Below, piece by piece: positions 46,968 to 56,756 of a stretch of 64,000 nt of DNA. The stretch is from Labrenzia sp. PHM005. GTDB taxonomy: Bacteria; Pseudomonadota; Alphaproteobacteria; Rhizobiales; Stappiaceae. Below the pieces are notes generated by a model that was not told the DNA's origin, made no database searches, and worked only from the letters and a program-made list of their open reading frames with translations. Where the stretch lies: assembly GCF_006517275.1 (NCBI RefSeq), contig NZ_CP041191.1:2599001-2663000 (forward strand), in the 5' to 3' direction. How positions within the stretch are numbered: the stretch's first letter is position 1; each line of letters begins with the position of its first letter. Position numbers and translations under genes: made by a program.

Positions 46968-47810
46968 TCAGCCTTCAATGTTTTGCCGGATGTCTGAAAA
47001 TGATCCGTAAAGATGATCCAGAAGGACACGCACCCTCGGATTCGTTTTCAGATCGGTATGGGTGAGGATCCAGATCGCCATATCAGGAACCGGATCAAAA
47101 CCCGGCAACCGCACAACGCTGGGATCATTGTCGCCTAGGTAGCATGGGATCATACCGATGCCCTGTCCCATTCGGATCATATAAGCGGCGGCGACTGCGG
47201 AATCGACAGTAGCAGCAATCCGGGCGGGTATCGCTGGTCTTTTCGACAAGGGGTAGTCGATGGAAATCCACCGATCGAGTTTCGGCCTATTCTCCAAGTA
47301 GGAGGGAGCTGCGTAGAGGCACATTGGACTGTCCGCTAGTTTCCGGCCAACTGCATTATCCGGTGGTGATTTGGTGATACGAATTACGACATCGGCTTCC
47401 CGTTTCGGCAGGCTGGTCAGCTGATCAGACATAACCAACTCCAAAATGATCATCGGAAACTGTTGCAGGAAGTTTCCGAGAACCGGTGCGAGCACGCTTA
47501 AATATAGGCTCTCAGAGACGGACAATCGAACAGGGCCGGCCAGGCTGGTATCTTCCGCGAATGCGGCCCGGTCGATAGAAGCGGCGTCTTTTTCCATTCG
47601 TTCTGCAATTGGGAGAATACGACTGCCCAAAGGGGTGAGTTCCCGGTTTTTCGCGCCTGGCTCAAAAAGCGGTCCGCCCAAGTCAGCCTCAAGTGCCTTA
47701 AGTTGCCGGGCGACGGTTGAATGTGTCGTTTCAAGCCGTTTTGCGGCCTGTCTGACGGAGCCTTCCCGCAAAAAAGTTAGGAATGTTTTCAGATGGTCCC
47801 ACTGCATCAC
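46968..47810 (-). CDS. LysR-family transcriptional regulator
   Basis: 280 residues. The N-terminal HTH (MMQWDHLKTFLTFLREGSV, QAAKRLETTHSTVARQLKALE) is followed by the effector domain (about 90-280), with a typical GIGMIPCYLGD segment. It is divergent from a two-gene set of unknown function (47918-48870), with 107 bases between starts. That gap has an ATGGA-N10-TCCAT dyad at 47852-47871. In LysR practice the regulator usually controls the divergent gene in response to a small ligand, unknown here. Confidence 0.92.
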   Translation of the reverse strand: MMQWDHLKTFLTFLREGSVRQAAKRLETTHSTVARQLKALEADLGGPLFEPGAKNRELTPLGSRILPIAERMEKDAASIDRAAFAEDTSLAGPVRLSVSESLYLSVLAPVLGNFLQQFPMIILELVMSDQLTSLPKREADVVIRITKSPPDNAVGRKLADSPMCLYAAPSYLENRPKLDRWISIDYPLSKRPAIPARIAATVDSAVAAAYMIRMGQGIGMIPCYLGDNDPSVVRLPGFDPVPDMAIWILTHTDLKTNPRVRVLLDHLYGSFSDIRQNIEG

Positions 47811-47851
47811 GCACTCTTGATGGATGATTTTTGCGACATAGTGTTGCGATT

Positions 47852-47871
47852 ATGGAGAATTTTTTATCCAT
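47852..47871. promoter_or_regulatory. Candidate LysR operator
   Basis: ATGGAGAATTTTTTATCCAT forms an ATGGA-N10-TCCAT dyad in the divergent gap, with AT-rich centre as LysR sites usually have. A strict T-N11-A core is not evident. Confidence 0.4.
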
Positions 47872-47917
47872 TTCAACTGCGGTAACCACAAAGCATTCCC
47901 AACGAGGAGTGCAAGGA

Positions 47918-48208
47918 ATGACTTACCAAATCAGTTTGTTACATGCAGACATCCCGGAGCCGATGCAAGGAAGCATGCGGCTCGGTCTTATCCATGCCGG
48001 GACCCAGGTTGCTGAGCTGGACTACAGCTGGAACGAAGACCAATTCACAGCGACTTTTCTGGGCAATGCACCAAATTTGCCGACCCCCGCCCACCCGGTT
48101 CTGTTGCTTCAAAAGCCGATTTCCGCAATCCGGGGAATGATGACGCCTGATCATCAGCGGCCAACGGATGTTTTCAAGGATCACCAAGTGGAAATCGAAG
48201 TGGAGTGA
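47918..48208 (+). CDS. Small protein of unknown function
   Basis: 96 residues from the ATG at 47918 (GAGGAG upstream); the frame is open back to 47831 but the extra part crosses the regulatory gap. It begins MTYQISLLHADIPEPMQG and ends HQVEIEVE. It is acidic and mixed alpha/beta, with no signal peptide, TM helix or motif that I recognise. Divergent from the LysR gene and followed at once by a secreted protein whose GTG/ATG start region overlaps its stop (TGATG). The two are therefore probably co-transcribed under LysR control. Confidence 0.7.
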   Translation: MTYQISLLHADIPEPMQGSMRLGLIHAGTQVAELDYSWNEDQFTATFLGNAPNLPTPAHPVLLLQKPISAIRGMMTPDHQRPTDVFKDHQVEIEVE

Positions 48209-48213
48209 TGAAT

Positions 48214-48870
48214 ATGCGTTTTCTGAATACAGCTGCCGCGTTTTTGATGGCTTTTTCGTTTACGTCAGCAGCCGTACAGGCGTCCGACAAAGTCGGTGTT
48301 TTCGCCTTGTACTCCGCTGAAAAAGGAGTGTCTCAATCTGCCTTTGACAATACCGGATGTTCGTTGACCCGGCAGGGAGCAATCGTTGCCCGTCAAGGCA
48401 ATCTTGATCTTCCAGATGCCAACCGCTTTGTCCTCCTCAACTGCAATGGACCTCAGCTATCAGGCGGTGGTGCAAAGGGATTGCTGGCCAACCTCGAAGC
48501 GCCCCTCATCCTGGAAGGAGGATTGGAGTTTTTCGAAGAGCCGGTAAAAAGTGATGAGGTCAAGAACCGGCAGTATCTCCTTAAGGTCGCCTATTACAAC
48601 AACAAGGACATCAACGCCCGAGATGCGGATCTAAAAGCCATTGGAAACATTGTTGAACCGCTTGAGGACCGGTATCACAATGAACTCTTCATAGACGTGC
48701 ACCGGGCGTCGGGGGTACGGACACCCGATGAAGTGGTCGCGATTTATTACGATACGCCGGAGAACGGCAGCCGCTTCCGGGAGAACAATCAAGAGATTTT
48801 GGAGATGGTCGGGGCTTTCAACATGAAGCACCTTGTGTCCTTCACATATCTCGTTGCCAAGCCTGACTGA
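48214..48870 (+). CDS. Secreted protein of unknown function
   Basis: 218 residues from the ATG at 48214 (GGAG 8 bases upstream; 48208 also possible). A signal peptide (MRFLNTAAAFLMAFSFTSAAVQA) precedes a mature protein with two Cys near NTGCSL and LLNCNG. Segments such as ELFIDVHRASGVRTPDEVV and MKHLVSFTYLVAKPD are seen. No family is recognised. Second gene after the 96-residue protein, divergent from LysR. A long hairpin follows its stop. Confidence 0.7.
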   Translation: MRFLNTAAAFLMAFSFTSAAVQASDKVGVFALYSAEKGVSQSAFDNTGCSLTRQGAIVARQGNLDLPDANRFVLLNCNGPQLSGGGAKGLLANLEAPLILEGGLEFFEEPVKSDEVKNRQYLLKVAYYNNKDINARDADLKAIGNIVEPLEDRYHNELFIDVHRASGVRTPDEVVAIYYDTPENGSRFRENNQEILEMVGAFNMKHLVSFTYLVAKPD

Positions 48871-48893
48871 TAATCGCTTTCAGAGTTTCCATG

Positions 48894-48923
48894 ATAGGCT
48901 TGGTGACCCGTCACCAAGCCTAT
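48894..48923. terminator. Long perfect hairpin between convergent genes
   Basis: ATAGGCTTGGTGAC (48894-48907) and GTCACCAAGCCTAT (48910-48923) pair perfectly over 14 bp around CC. TTTCC follows on the + strand. The right arm overlaps the last codons of the minus-strand SelT/SelW-like gene. The T-tract is short, so termination strength is uncertain. Confidence 0.65.
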
Positions 48924-49207
48924 TTCCGCTCGTTATGGCCCAAATCCTTTTCCGGCCAGAGGAGGTCCCGCAGACGTTGTTTCAAGATTTTTGCCTCAGG
49001 GAAGCCGTCATCCGCCTTACGGTCCCAAACAGTGGTCCCGTCGCAGGTAATCGTAAAGGTGCCGCCGGTTCCTGGGACAAGCGTTACAGCCACGGTTTCT
49101 TCAGAAAAGGTCGACAGGATTTCCTGCGCCAGCCAAGCGGAGCGCAACAGCCAATTGCATTGGCGGCAATAGGTGATGATGATATGGGGCGCGGGAAGGT
49201 GCTGCAT
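48920..49207 (-). CDS. SelT/SelW/SelH-family thioredoxin-like protein
   Basis: 95 residues. The CxxC of this Rdx fold is CRQC in IIITYCRQCNWLLRSAWLA. The next parts, VTLVPGTGGTFTITCDGTTVWDRK and FPEAKILKQRLRDLLWPEKDLGH, are near-invariant in bacterial members. In animals selenocysteine replaces the second Cys; here it is plain Cys. Probably a redox protein of unknown partner, in the cytosol. Divergent from the kinase-like gene with 20 bases between starts, so the promoters overlap or one gene is read from elsewhere. Confidence 0.92.
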   Translation of the reverse strand: MQHLPAPHIIITYCRQCNWLLRSAWLAQEILSTFSEETVAVTLVPGTGGTFTITCDGTTVWDRKADDGFPEAKILKQRLRDLLWPEKDLGHNERK

Positions 49208-49227
49208 GAGCCTTCAATCCTGTTTTT

Positions 49228-50166
49228 GTGCGAATTCGAAGATCTCTCTTGCCACAGTCCAACCCAGATATTCCAGCCTCGTTACCCAAGTCATTGCAGA
49301 CGGCATTCCAGCAATGCCCGGAGTTGTTTGCGGTCATGGGATTACCAGTTGCTGCCGACGTGATGGATGGTCTCAGTAATCATGTGCTTCGTGTGACGGC
49401 AGAAACGGGCGTATTTTTTCTACGGCTGGGCAAGGGAGGCGCAAAGGCACCGGTCGACCGGTATCGGGAAGCGCATAATGTGCGCCTTGCTGCGGAAATT
49501 GGTGTGGGGGTAGCGCCAATCTTCATTGAACCGTCGACAGGAACATTGGTTACCCGAAGTGTAGAAGGCCTGGTGGCTTCTGGAGATGATTTGCCGGAGT
49601 TACTTGGGAAACAACTGGCCAGCCTGCATACCTCCGGTCTGCAGTTTGAGGGGGACATCAATCCAACGCACGTATTTGAAAATCTGTTTTCCCAAGTCAA
49701 CGGTGCCTGGGATGCCTTGGCGCTTGAGCTTTTGGATAGTGACTTGAGGAAACAGATAGGGGATTTGGCTGCTCTATTTGAAACCAGTGGGACAGAAACT
49801 GGAATTGAACCAGTTCCAAGTCATGGGGATCTGTCGCCCGGAAACTGCTTGTTTGCCTCTGGTCGGGTGTGGCTGATCGATTGGGAGTTTTCAGGTATGG
49901 CAGCCCGGTCCTGGGACTTGGCCTATGCAATTCAGGAACATGGCTTTGATGCGGTAGCGGAAAGCCGTTTTCTGCAAGCCTATCAACGCCAGGGCGGACT
50001 AAAAGTTTCAAACAGAGACCTGCAAATCACGAAGGCGCGTTGCGATAGCATCTCGGCCATGTGGGCGCTTTTGCAGATATCAAAGGGGCGGGATCGAAAG
50101 GTATTTGCTCCATTTGCTCATGACCGATTCACTCGGGCCTTTAACTCCAGCCTTGGATTTTCTTGA
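49228..50166 (+). CDS. Aminoglycoside/choline-kinase-family phosphotransferase
   Basis: 312 residues from a GTG at 49228; the true start is uncertain, and an ATG at 49336 would give MGLPVAADVM. Kinase-like fold: the ATP lysine region is VFFLRLGKGG. The Brenner catalytic loop is SHGDLSPGNCLF (HGD with N) and the metal-binding segment is LIDWEFSGMAARSWDLAYA (DWE). This is the choline/ethanolamine kinase branch of the APH family. Choline phosphorylation would fit betC at 41-43 kb but the genes are not linked. Substrate unknown. Confidence 0.83.
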   Translation: MRIRRSLLPQSNPDIPASLPKSLQTAFQQCPELFAVMGLPVAADVMDGLSNHVLRVTAETGVFFLRLGKGGAKAPVDRYREAHNVRLAAEIGVGVAPIFIEPSTGTLVTRSVEGLVASGDDLPELLGKQLASLHTSGLQFEGDINPTHVFENLFSQVNGAWDALALELLDSDLRKQIGDLAALFETSGTETGIEPVPSHGDLSPGNCLFASGRVWLIDWEFSGMAARSWDLAYAIQEHGFDAVAESRFLQAYQRQGGLKVSNRDLQITKARCDSISAMWALLQISKGRDRKVFAPFAHDRFTRAFNSSLGFS

Positions 50167-50340
50167 ACAAGGGGCTCGCAGCCCGGGAAAAACTCATCAG
50201 AATGGTTTTATTCCACTATGAGAGAAAAATTCCCTTGCGGCAGAAATAGGATTGCACAACTCAAAATTAAGCAAAATCCCTTATGCTATTGAAGGTCTGA
50301 TAACATTCAGTTAGTCGACTTCAAGCTTTGGGGGCGTGCA

Positions 50341-50763
50341 ATGCATTTGGTTTCAATGATTTATGCCAGCAAAACCAAGGATATTGATGATGTCGCGATT
50401 GACGGCATTCTTCAGAAAGCGCGGAGCAATAATCCGAAACTCGGTCTGACCGGTGTCCTCCTCTTCAATAGCAAGTTTTTTGTTCAATGCCTTGAAGGCG
50501 GCCGGATGGACGTCAATCGGCTCTACAATGCGATTGCCAAGGACCCAAGACACGAAGACCCGGTTATCCTGGATTACAGGGAGGTTCCATCCCGCAGTTT
50601 CTCAGAATGGAGCATGGCGTACATTGGCGAAAGTGAGTATCACGAACCGATGGCTTTCAAATACACAACCAAGAAGTCATTTAATCCCTATGACATGAAT
50701 GGGGATCGCATCCGTGCTTTTCTGAGCGAGATGGTGCAGGTGGCGAATCCCGCTTCAGGGTAA
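50341..50763 (+). CDS. Stand-alone BLUF-domain blue-light receptor
   Basis: 140 residues, a BLUF domain (about 2-95) plus a short C-terminal extension. The residues for FAD photochemistry are present: Y8 in VSMIYASK, the N30/N31 region in RSNNPKLGLTG, Q49 in FFVQCLEGG, and W90/M92 in FSEWSMAYIG. These align with Y21, N45, Q63, W104 and M106 of AppA. No output domain is fused, as in PixD-type proteins that act by binding a partner. It is convergent with the acyltransferase-like gene, and no partner gene is obvious next to it. Confidence 0.94.
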   Translation: MHLVSMIYASKTKDIDDVAIDGILQKARSNNPKLGLTGVLLFNSKFFVQCLEGGRMDVNRLYNAIAKDPRHEDPVILDYREVPSRSFSEWSMAYIGESEYHEPMAFKYTTKKSFNPYDMNGDRIRAFLSEMVQVANPASG

Positions 50764-50787
50764 GCGCAACGTCACGGCAACAGCGTG

Positions 50788-51786
50788 TCATCTGGCGTAA
50801 GTCTGGGGATCGGCAAGGCAAGTGCTGTAGAGAGCACTCATTTGGGTTTGCAAGCTGGGATCTTGCGGTGTTGCCAGCAACGGCTCCCATACATTCTGTG
50901 TTTTCAATCCAGTTAACGTGCAGGCGCAGGCCGCTTGGCAAAGCGGCTCGTTATCTAAGCTCTGCGAGCAGGTTGCGGTGCAATTCTTTTGGAAACTGCG
51001 GCTCGTCGTATCCATGCCAGGGCCGAGGACTGTGACGCTCCATACCAGGCCAAAGAGCACGGGCTGATGAAGGAGATAGATCGGCAGGGAATGGCGGCCC
51101 ATCCATCGCAACAGGAGGCTAGGCCTGCCACTGAACCGGAGTGTTGAGAGCCGTTCCAAAAGTCCAGACCTTCGGACCATTTGGGAAGCTGTGATCCCTA
51201 GCAGCGTGGCTCCAGTCCAGGGCGCCAGGGGAACATAATCAACGCTGGCACTTGCGGGGGCTCCCAATCCTGTCCAGAGCCAAAGATCACCGTCGAAGAC
51301 CGTCGTAGAAACCAGGTGAGGCAGGGCTAAAAAGGTGACGCCGGCAACAGCGGAAAAAAACATCGACAGACGGGTGAAGGGCAGGGCGATGAGGCTCGAA
51401 GCGGCGATGCAGTGCAGGATGCCAAAGCGAACGAAAATCTCAGGAAAAGCGAAATAAGTGCCGAGCGAAACACTGGCCGCCGCCGCTAGAATAATCGCTT
51501 CCCGTTTCCAAAACGACCGCCATCGAATCTGGCGATGATGGGCGAGATCCAGGCTGATGCCGGCGAGAAACAGAAAACTTGCTGCTATTGAGATGGCAAA
51601 TGTTCGCCATCCCGCAGCGTCTGCAACTTGCCAATCGACAAAGGCAAACCAGGATAGATCCCAGGAAAAATGGTAGATCACCATGGCGATGACGGCGACG
51701 CCGCGCGCCAGATCCAAAAGTGCGAGCCGTCCAGACGCCTGGCTAGACGTTTCTATCGCATCGCTGTATCCGGATGAAACTGTCAT
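50788..51786 (-). CDS. DUF1624/HGSNAT-like membrane protein
   Basis: 332 residues from the ATG at 51786 (AAGG upstream; further in-frame starts upstream). Nine or so TM helices begin LALLDLARGVAVIAMVIYHFSWDL, which holds the conserved Asp/Arg and the proposed catalytic His of heparan-alpha-glucosaminide acetyltransferase-like proteins. They end RWMGRHSLPIYLLHQPVLFG. A C-terminal cytosolic or periplasmic tail of about 65 residues has Cys spacing CTATC, CQAACAC and a final Cys. The tail is common in the alphaproteobacterial subfamily, of unknown role. Probably transfers an acetyl group across the membrane. Confidence 0.82.
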   Translation of the reverse strand: MTVSSGYSDAIETSSQASGRLALLDLARGVAVIAMVIYHFSWDLSWFAFVDWQVADAAGWRTFAISIAASFLFLAGISLDLAHHRQIRWRSFWKREAIILAAAASVSLGTYFAFPEIFVRFGILHCIAASSLIALPFTRLSMFFSAVAGVTFLALPHLVSTTVFDGDLWLWTGLGAPASASVDYVPLAPWTGATLLGITASQMVRRSGLLERLSTLRFSGRPSLLLRWMGRHSLPIYLLHQPVLFGLVWSVTVLGPGMDTTSRSFQKNCTATCSQSLDNEPLCQAACACTLTGLKTQNVWEPLLATPQDPSLQTQMSALYSTCLADPQTYAR

Positions 51787-51871
51787 GGGACCTTGCATAC
51801 CGCCGGTCCGTTGCAAAAGCGATTGAAATTCCGCTCAGCGCGCTTGGCAGTTTTATGTGAAGCGCCGGAGG

Positions 51872-52162
51872 TCAGCCACTGAAAGCCATCATTAATGTGG
51901 TGACTAGCGCCACTGCACAAAGGATCGCACCAACGTAGGGCCAAGGAGATGGCCGATGAGTGGCAAACATATCCTGATTGACCGGATCTTGCAGCATATC
52001 CACTACCCTTTCGGTCGAGATAACCTGCCGCAGAGGTTGCTCCAGAAAATTCGTGGCGAAAAGATGGTAAATAGAATCTGAAGCTGTTTTCCCAAGAAAA
52101 GCGTCTAGTTGTGGATGGTCGAGCAAAACGCCATTTCGGCAATTGACTTGAAGGAAGTCCAT
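51872..52162 (-). CDS. Small tail-anchored membrane protein
   Basis: 96 residues. A soluble N-terminal part (MDFLQVNCRNGVLLDHPQLD) precedes a single TM helix at the C-terminus (YVGAILCAVALVTTLMMAFSG), giving a tail-anchored topology. No recognised family. Lies 36 bases after the DUF3775 gene and 85 bases before the DUF1624 gene on the same strand, so all three may form one operon. Confidence 0.7.
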   Translation of the reverse strand: MDFLQVNCRNGVLLDHPQLDAFLGKTASDSIYHLFATNFLEQPLRQVISTERVVDMLQDPVNQDMFATHRPSPWPYVGAILCAVALVTTLMMAFSG

Positions 52163-52198
52163 GGCGGGCCTTGGGAATTGCCCGCCATCAAGCGAGAA

Positions 52199-52609
52199 TC
52201 AGAGAGACAGGGCGTCCAGACCTGCTTCCAAGTAGTCTGCCAGCATGGGCATTCCGAGTAGGTATGTCGCGGTTGACCCGACAGCGCGCTCCTTGGCTTC
52301 CTGTACGGCTTGGGTAAAATCTTCTGCTTCAAAATCGCCCCGGCCGATCCACGCGATGGCAACGAGCTCAGCGGATTCGTCCACGTTCAGATCTTCCAGC
52401 AACTCGCGCAGTTCTTCGTCGGAAAGGTCATCATTTTCCTCTTCGGCCAAACCGTCGTGGCTGTGAGCCTCCTCAAGCGTGTCGGCATCAAACTCTACGT
52501 CGCCCTCATGCCCATCCTCAAACGTGTCGTTCGAAGATACGGCGACTGCTTTGGCCTTTTGCACCAACATCCGGATGGTATCGGCTGATAGAGAGAGATC
52601 AACGTCCAT
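52199..52609 (-). CDS. DUF3775 family protein
   Basis: 136 residues from the ATG at 52609 (GGAGG 6 bases upstream); open codons back to 52726 lack a ribosome-binding site. It starts MDVDLSLSADTIRMLVQKAK, has a central acidic linker (EEENDDLSDEELRELLEDLN), and ends with the conserved block ELVAIAWIGRGDFEAEDFTQ and TATYLLGMPMLADYLEAGL. The family is alphaproteobacterial and of unknown function. First gene of the probable operon with the small membrane protein and DUF1624. Confidence 0.88.
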   Translation of the reverse strand: MDVDLSLSADTIRMLVQKAKAVAVSSNDTFEDGHEGDVEFDADTLEEAHSHDGLAEEENDDLSDEELRELLEDLNVDESAELVAIAWIGRGDFEAEDFTQAVQEAKERAVGSTATYLLGMPMLADYLEAGLDALSL

Positions 52610-52869
52610 GACTGCCTCCGAAATACTACTTTCTTTATCAGTCCACTTCAGTTCCTTGGCAATGGCCATCCTGCAAATTCCTGTTTTTTGTCTCTTTTTT
52701 GCTGCTTTAGGCGCTTTTGAAACCAATACTGGTCATCAATTGCAGTGTATGCGGCTTATAGGGCCGCAGCAGCACCTCAAAGCTCCACCCTCGTTCTGGT
52801 CTAGTTTTCGGATACGAAGCAGGCTTGTCCTTGATCGGGATCAACAGCGACTAGACAAATGCAGGATGG

Positions 52870-53121
52870 CTACTCGTCAATTCGAGTGGAAACGGGGGCG
52901 GTCCCTCCGGTCCCACCGGTTTTGAAGAACTCTTTCAATTCTGTGTTCGGATCGGCCAATGCCGCAGCGGCCGTCAGGACTGCGGCAAGAAAAATCCCGA
53001 GGCAAATGGCCTGCAACAACGGGCGGGCATCTTGAACATCGTGGGTTCGAGACCGTGGCAACTTGAGCATTTTTGTATCCGCAGATTTTGCAGGAGTTCG
53101 ATTAGTTGAATCGTCAGTCAT
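52870..53121 (-). CDS. Small single-TM protein of unknown function
   Basis: 83 residues: a polar N-terminus, one TM helix (LLQAICLGIFLAAVLTAAAAL) and a tail ending TGGTGGTAPVSTRIDE. No recognised family. Same strand as, and 37 bases downstream of, another tiny membrane protein gene. Coding is inferred from composition and context only. Confidence 0.5.
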   Translation of the reverse strand: MTDDSTNRTPAKSADTKMLKLPRSRTHDVQDARPLLQAICLGIFLAAVLTAAAALADPNTELKEFFKTGGTGGTAPVSTRIDE

Positions 53122-53158
53122 GGCATCAGTCTTTTTGAACGTTGAGATAGCTGGCGGC

Positions 53159-53368
53159 CTAATCGATAAAATCGCGATAAAGGCGCAGGCCGAGCATCCG
53201 GGTCAGTTGGACCATAAGAACCAGCGCCAGCACGGGCAGAATTGCGGCCGGCCGCGGCACAACAACAAGCAGCATCAGGAGAACCGCTGCAAACCCGAAG
53301 AGGATTGCAGACAGCATTGTGCTGGTGTCATCGTTATGGCTGCGGGTGTTATCTCGGTGCTTCAGCAT
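53159..53368 (-). CDS. Small membrane protein of unknown function
   Basis: 69 residues from the ATG at 53368, which has GGAG 6 bases upstream. Two closely spaced hydrophobic segments (MLSAILFGFAAVLLMLLVVV and AILPVLALVLMVQLTRMLGL) suggest a hairpin of TM helices. No family recognised. Precedes the single-TM gene by 37 bases. Confidence 0.5.
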   Translation of the reverse strand: MLKHRDNTRSHNDDTSTMLSAILFGFAAVLLMLLVVVPRPAAILPVLALVLMVQLTRMLGLRLYRDFID

Positions 53369-53695
53369 GGGGGGCTCCGTCATTTCCACGGCAGCACTTT
53401 TCAATGAAATTGCGCCGGCACACGGTCGCCACTTGGGCTTTGCTGGCGCCATTTCATGACATTTATGGGGCAGGCTAAGGCGGCGCAGCAAAGGCAGGAG
53501 CGCCGCAAAATGCATTGTCTCAAAATGGTTGTCAGAAGTTCACTCTGAATAATTCAAGTTTTTCACCTATTTATCGGTTAAATTGCTGATAATTATAAAT
53601 AAAGAGAGACTTTAATTGAGTGATTTTATGGTTTGTTTTCTTTTTCTGACGATACTTGAAGCTGGGTAGGTCCAATGTAGAGAGTGTGGACAAAT
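53369..53695. other. Divergent intergenic region, AT-rich near the PAS-like gene
   Basis: About 327 bases. 53530-53650 is strongly AT-rich and likely carries the promoter of the PAS-like gene. An earlier start for the small membrane protein is open to 53515 but lacks support. No other gene seen. Confidence 0.45.
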
Positions 53696-54823
53696 ATGTC
53701 AGTGGAAGCGGCGCGTATTGCGTTGGCCAAAAATCCGGAAACCGACACGCCGGAAGAAAACCAAAAGGCGGTTGCTCCGGACGAGCCGCCAGCGTTGGCC
53801 CTAGCCGGACTGCAATTTTTCGTTGCCGATATCTCCAATAAAACAATTCTCTGGCACGAACTCGGTAGTCAAAGTTTTCATAGTGAAGTCAAAGATTTGC
53901 AGCAGGCTCCTTCGACCCAGGCTTTGCGAAATCTGGCTGCAGAAGACCGCAAGACAATATTGCACTTGATTCAGGGCGCGATTCGGGAGGGGTCGGCAGG
54001 ACCCTTCGATGTGGGCGGGGGGCCTGATCACCGAATTCCGGGTATTCCGATTGTTGCTCAACGCTATGAACTTGCAGACGGTCGGACCGTCATATTCTGC
54101 TTCCCGTCCATTGGGGAGGATGAGAACCCCGGACGTATCGTGCTGGGACTCGCGCCGATCCTCCAGCACTTTGTAGCGTCCTCCAATCGTGTAGTTCTGC
54201 TGGTCGACAATTTCGGCTATGTGCGTTTTGCCAGCGATGGTTTCGTCAAGACGTTTCAAATCGAGGATGAGCGCCTGATCCTTGGGCGCAACATTGCTCA
54301 CATCCAAAAGCGGGTCGGCCGGACGATCGTTTCTCTGGCACTTGGTGCACTGACCCGAAGGGCGAGCGCCACCGGGCGGGGGAAGTTTCTGCTGGCCTCC
54401 AATGATGCCATCGAGCTCGCCTATGAAGCCATGCATTTTCGCATTGGCGGAACAGTTGGCGGCGTTCTGTTCTCGGCGGGCCGGATCGGCGGCGATGTGG
54501 ATTTCATGAAGGTATTTGAGATTTGCAGTGCCCCCATGCTGGTCGTCAATTCCAAGTCGCGCATGATCGTCGCAGCGAACAAGGCGGCGATGAAAACCTA
54601 TCATCTGACAACAGACATTATGGACAATAAGACGATCACGGAGACCTTGCTTCATCCCAACAACTATTCGTCTTTGCTCGGTGCTGCCCAGGAAGGCGCT
54701 GAAATTCCCATGTCAGTTCCGGTTAATATGCTCAACGGTCAGACCAAAAAGAAACGCTTCCGGGCCATGCTGATTGACAAGGACAGCAAGGAGCCGAAGC
54801 TGGTTCTGGAAACCAGGAGCTAA
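53696..54823 (+). CDS. PAS-like protein without an output domain
   Basis: 375 residues from the ATG at 53696 (a GTG at 53684 is also open). No TM segment or signal peptide. Three mixed alpha/beta segments look PAS-like. One is at about 35-135 (LQFFVADISNKTILWHELG). One is at about 160-265, with RVVLLVDNFGYVRFASDGFVKTFQ and a GRNIAHI turn. The last is at about 275-370, with CSAPMLVVNSKSRMIVAANKAAMKTY, a classic PAS start. It ends without a kinase, GGDEF, HTH or other effector, so it is probably a cytosolic sensor acting through protein contact. Family not recognised. Confidence 0.7.
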   Translation: MSVEAARIALAKNPETDTPEENQKAVAPDEPPALALAGLQFFVADISNKTILWHELGSQSFHSEVKDLQQAPSTQALRNLAAEDRKTILHLIQGAIREGSAGPFDVGGGPDHRIPGIPIVAQRYELADGRTVIFCFPSIGEDENPGRIVLGLAPILQHFVASSNRVVLLVDNFGYVRFASDGFVKTFQIEDERLILGRNIAHIQKRVGRTIVSLALGALTRRASATGRGKFLLASNDAIELAYEAMHFRIGGTVGGVLFSAGRIGGDVDFMKVFEICSAPMLVVNSKSRMIVAANKAAMKTYHLTTDIMDNKTITETLLHPNNYSSLLGAAQEGAEIPMSVPVNMLNGQTKKKRFRAMLIDKDSKEPKLVLETRS

Positions 54824-54995
54824 TCCGGGCTCCTCGCGTCCTCAATTGTGGTGGCAGAATATTCCTCCTTCAAAAATGCTGGTCAGGTCCTAAATACCTG
54901 CCCGCTTCTCCATGCAAAATTGCTCCCATGAAGCCTGTTTTGCGCAAAGTTTTCCTTGTTTTCCCGGGAAAGCAGTTCTACGTTCCGCGCGCTAA

Positions 54996-56222
<1,227 letters not shown>

Positions 56223-56246
56223 GACGTTCTGGACTTCGAAAACACG

Positions 56247-56280
56247 AAGGGCGGCCGAACGGTCGCCCTTTTTTGTTTTG
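56247..56280 (+). terminator. Rho-independent terminator of the aminotransferase gene
   Basis: An 11-bp stem AAGGGCGGCCG/CGGTCGCCCTT (one G-T pair) with an AA loop, followed by TTTTGTTTTG. Confidence 0.9.
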
Positions 56281-56305
56281 CTTGTACCCTGGACTTGGCG
56301 AACCT

Positions 56306-56614
56306 CTAACTCCGTTCTAAAGGCCGCAGGAAATGGCGGTCGTAGCGCCGGATGCAATCGGTCTTTTCGGCCAGCTCATACGCCTTCAAGCAGTCTTCGT
56401 CTTCCATGCTTTTTGTCCGGTATTGCTCATATTCGGCCAATGACGGGAAGGAAAACAGGCAGACGGCCAGGTCATTCGGGCTTTCGTGCGGAAGATAGTA
56501 ACCGTGATGAATGCCACCGAATTTTTCCACCAGCGGCACCCACATTTTTGCGTATTCCTCAAACTCCGCAATCTTGGACGGGTTGAGCTCATACCGCACA
56601 TAACAGGTGATCAA
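56306..56614 (-). CDS. NIPSNAP-family protein
   Basis: 102 residues, a dimeric alpha+beta barrel fold: MITCYVRYELNPSKIAEFEEYAKMWVPLVEKFGG, then HHGYYLPHESPNDLAVCLFSFPSLAEYEQYR. This strongly matches NIPSNAP proteins, whose function in bacteria is unknown (heme, or small-molecule binding is often suggested). Stand-alone and monocistronic. Confidence 0.92.
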   Translation of the reverse strand: MITCYVRYELNPSKIAEFEEYAKMWVPLVEKFGGIHHGYYLPHESPNDLAVCLFSFPSLAEYEQYRTKSMEDEDCLKAYELAEKTDCIRRYDRHFLRPLERS

Positions 56615-56756
56615 AGTGGTTCTCCTCCAACTTCTGGCTGTTTGACATTACTTGCCAAGGAAACATCCAGAAGTTCAACCTCTTTGATCTGGCGACTGCT
56701 TGACCTTCTTGCGAAGCAAGCAAACAGCCTCTCAAAGGACTTGACCTATCCGCTGT

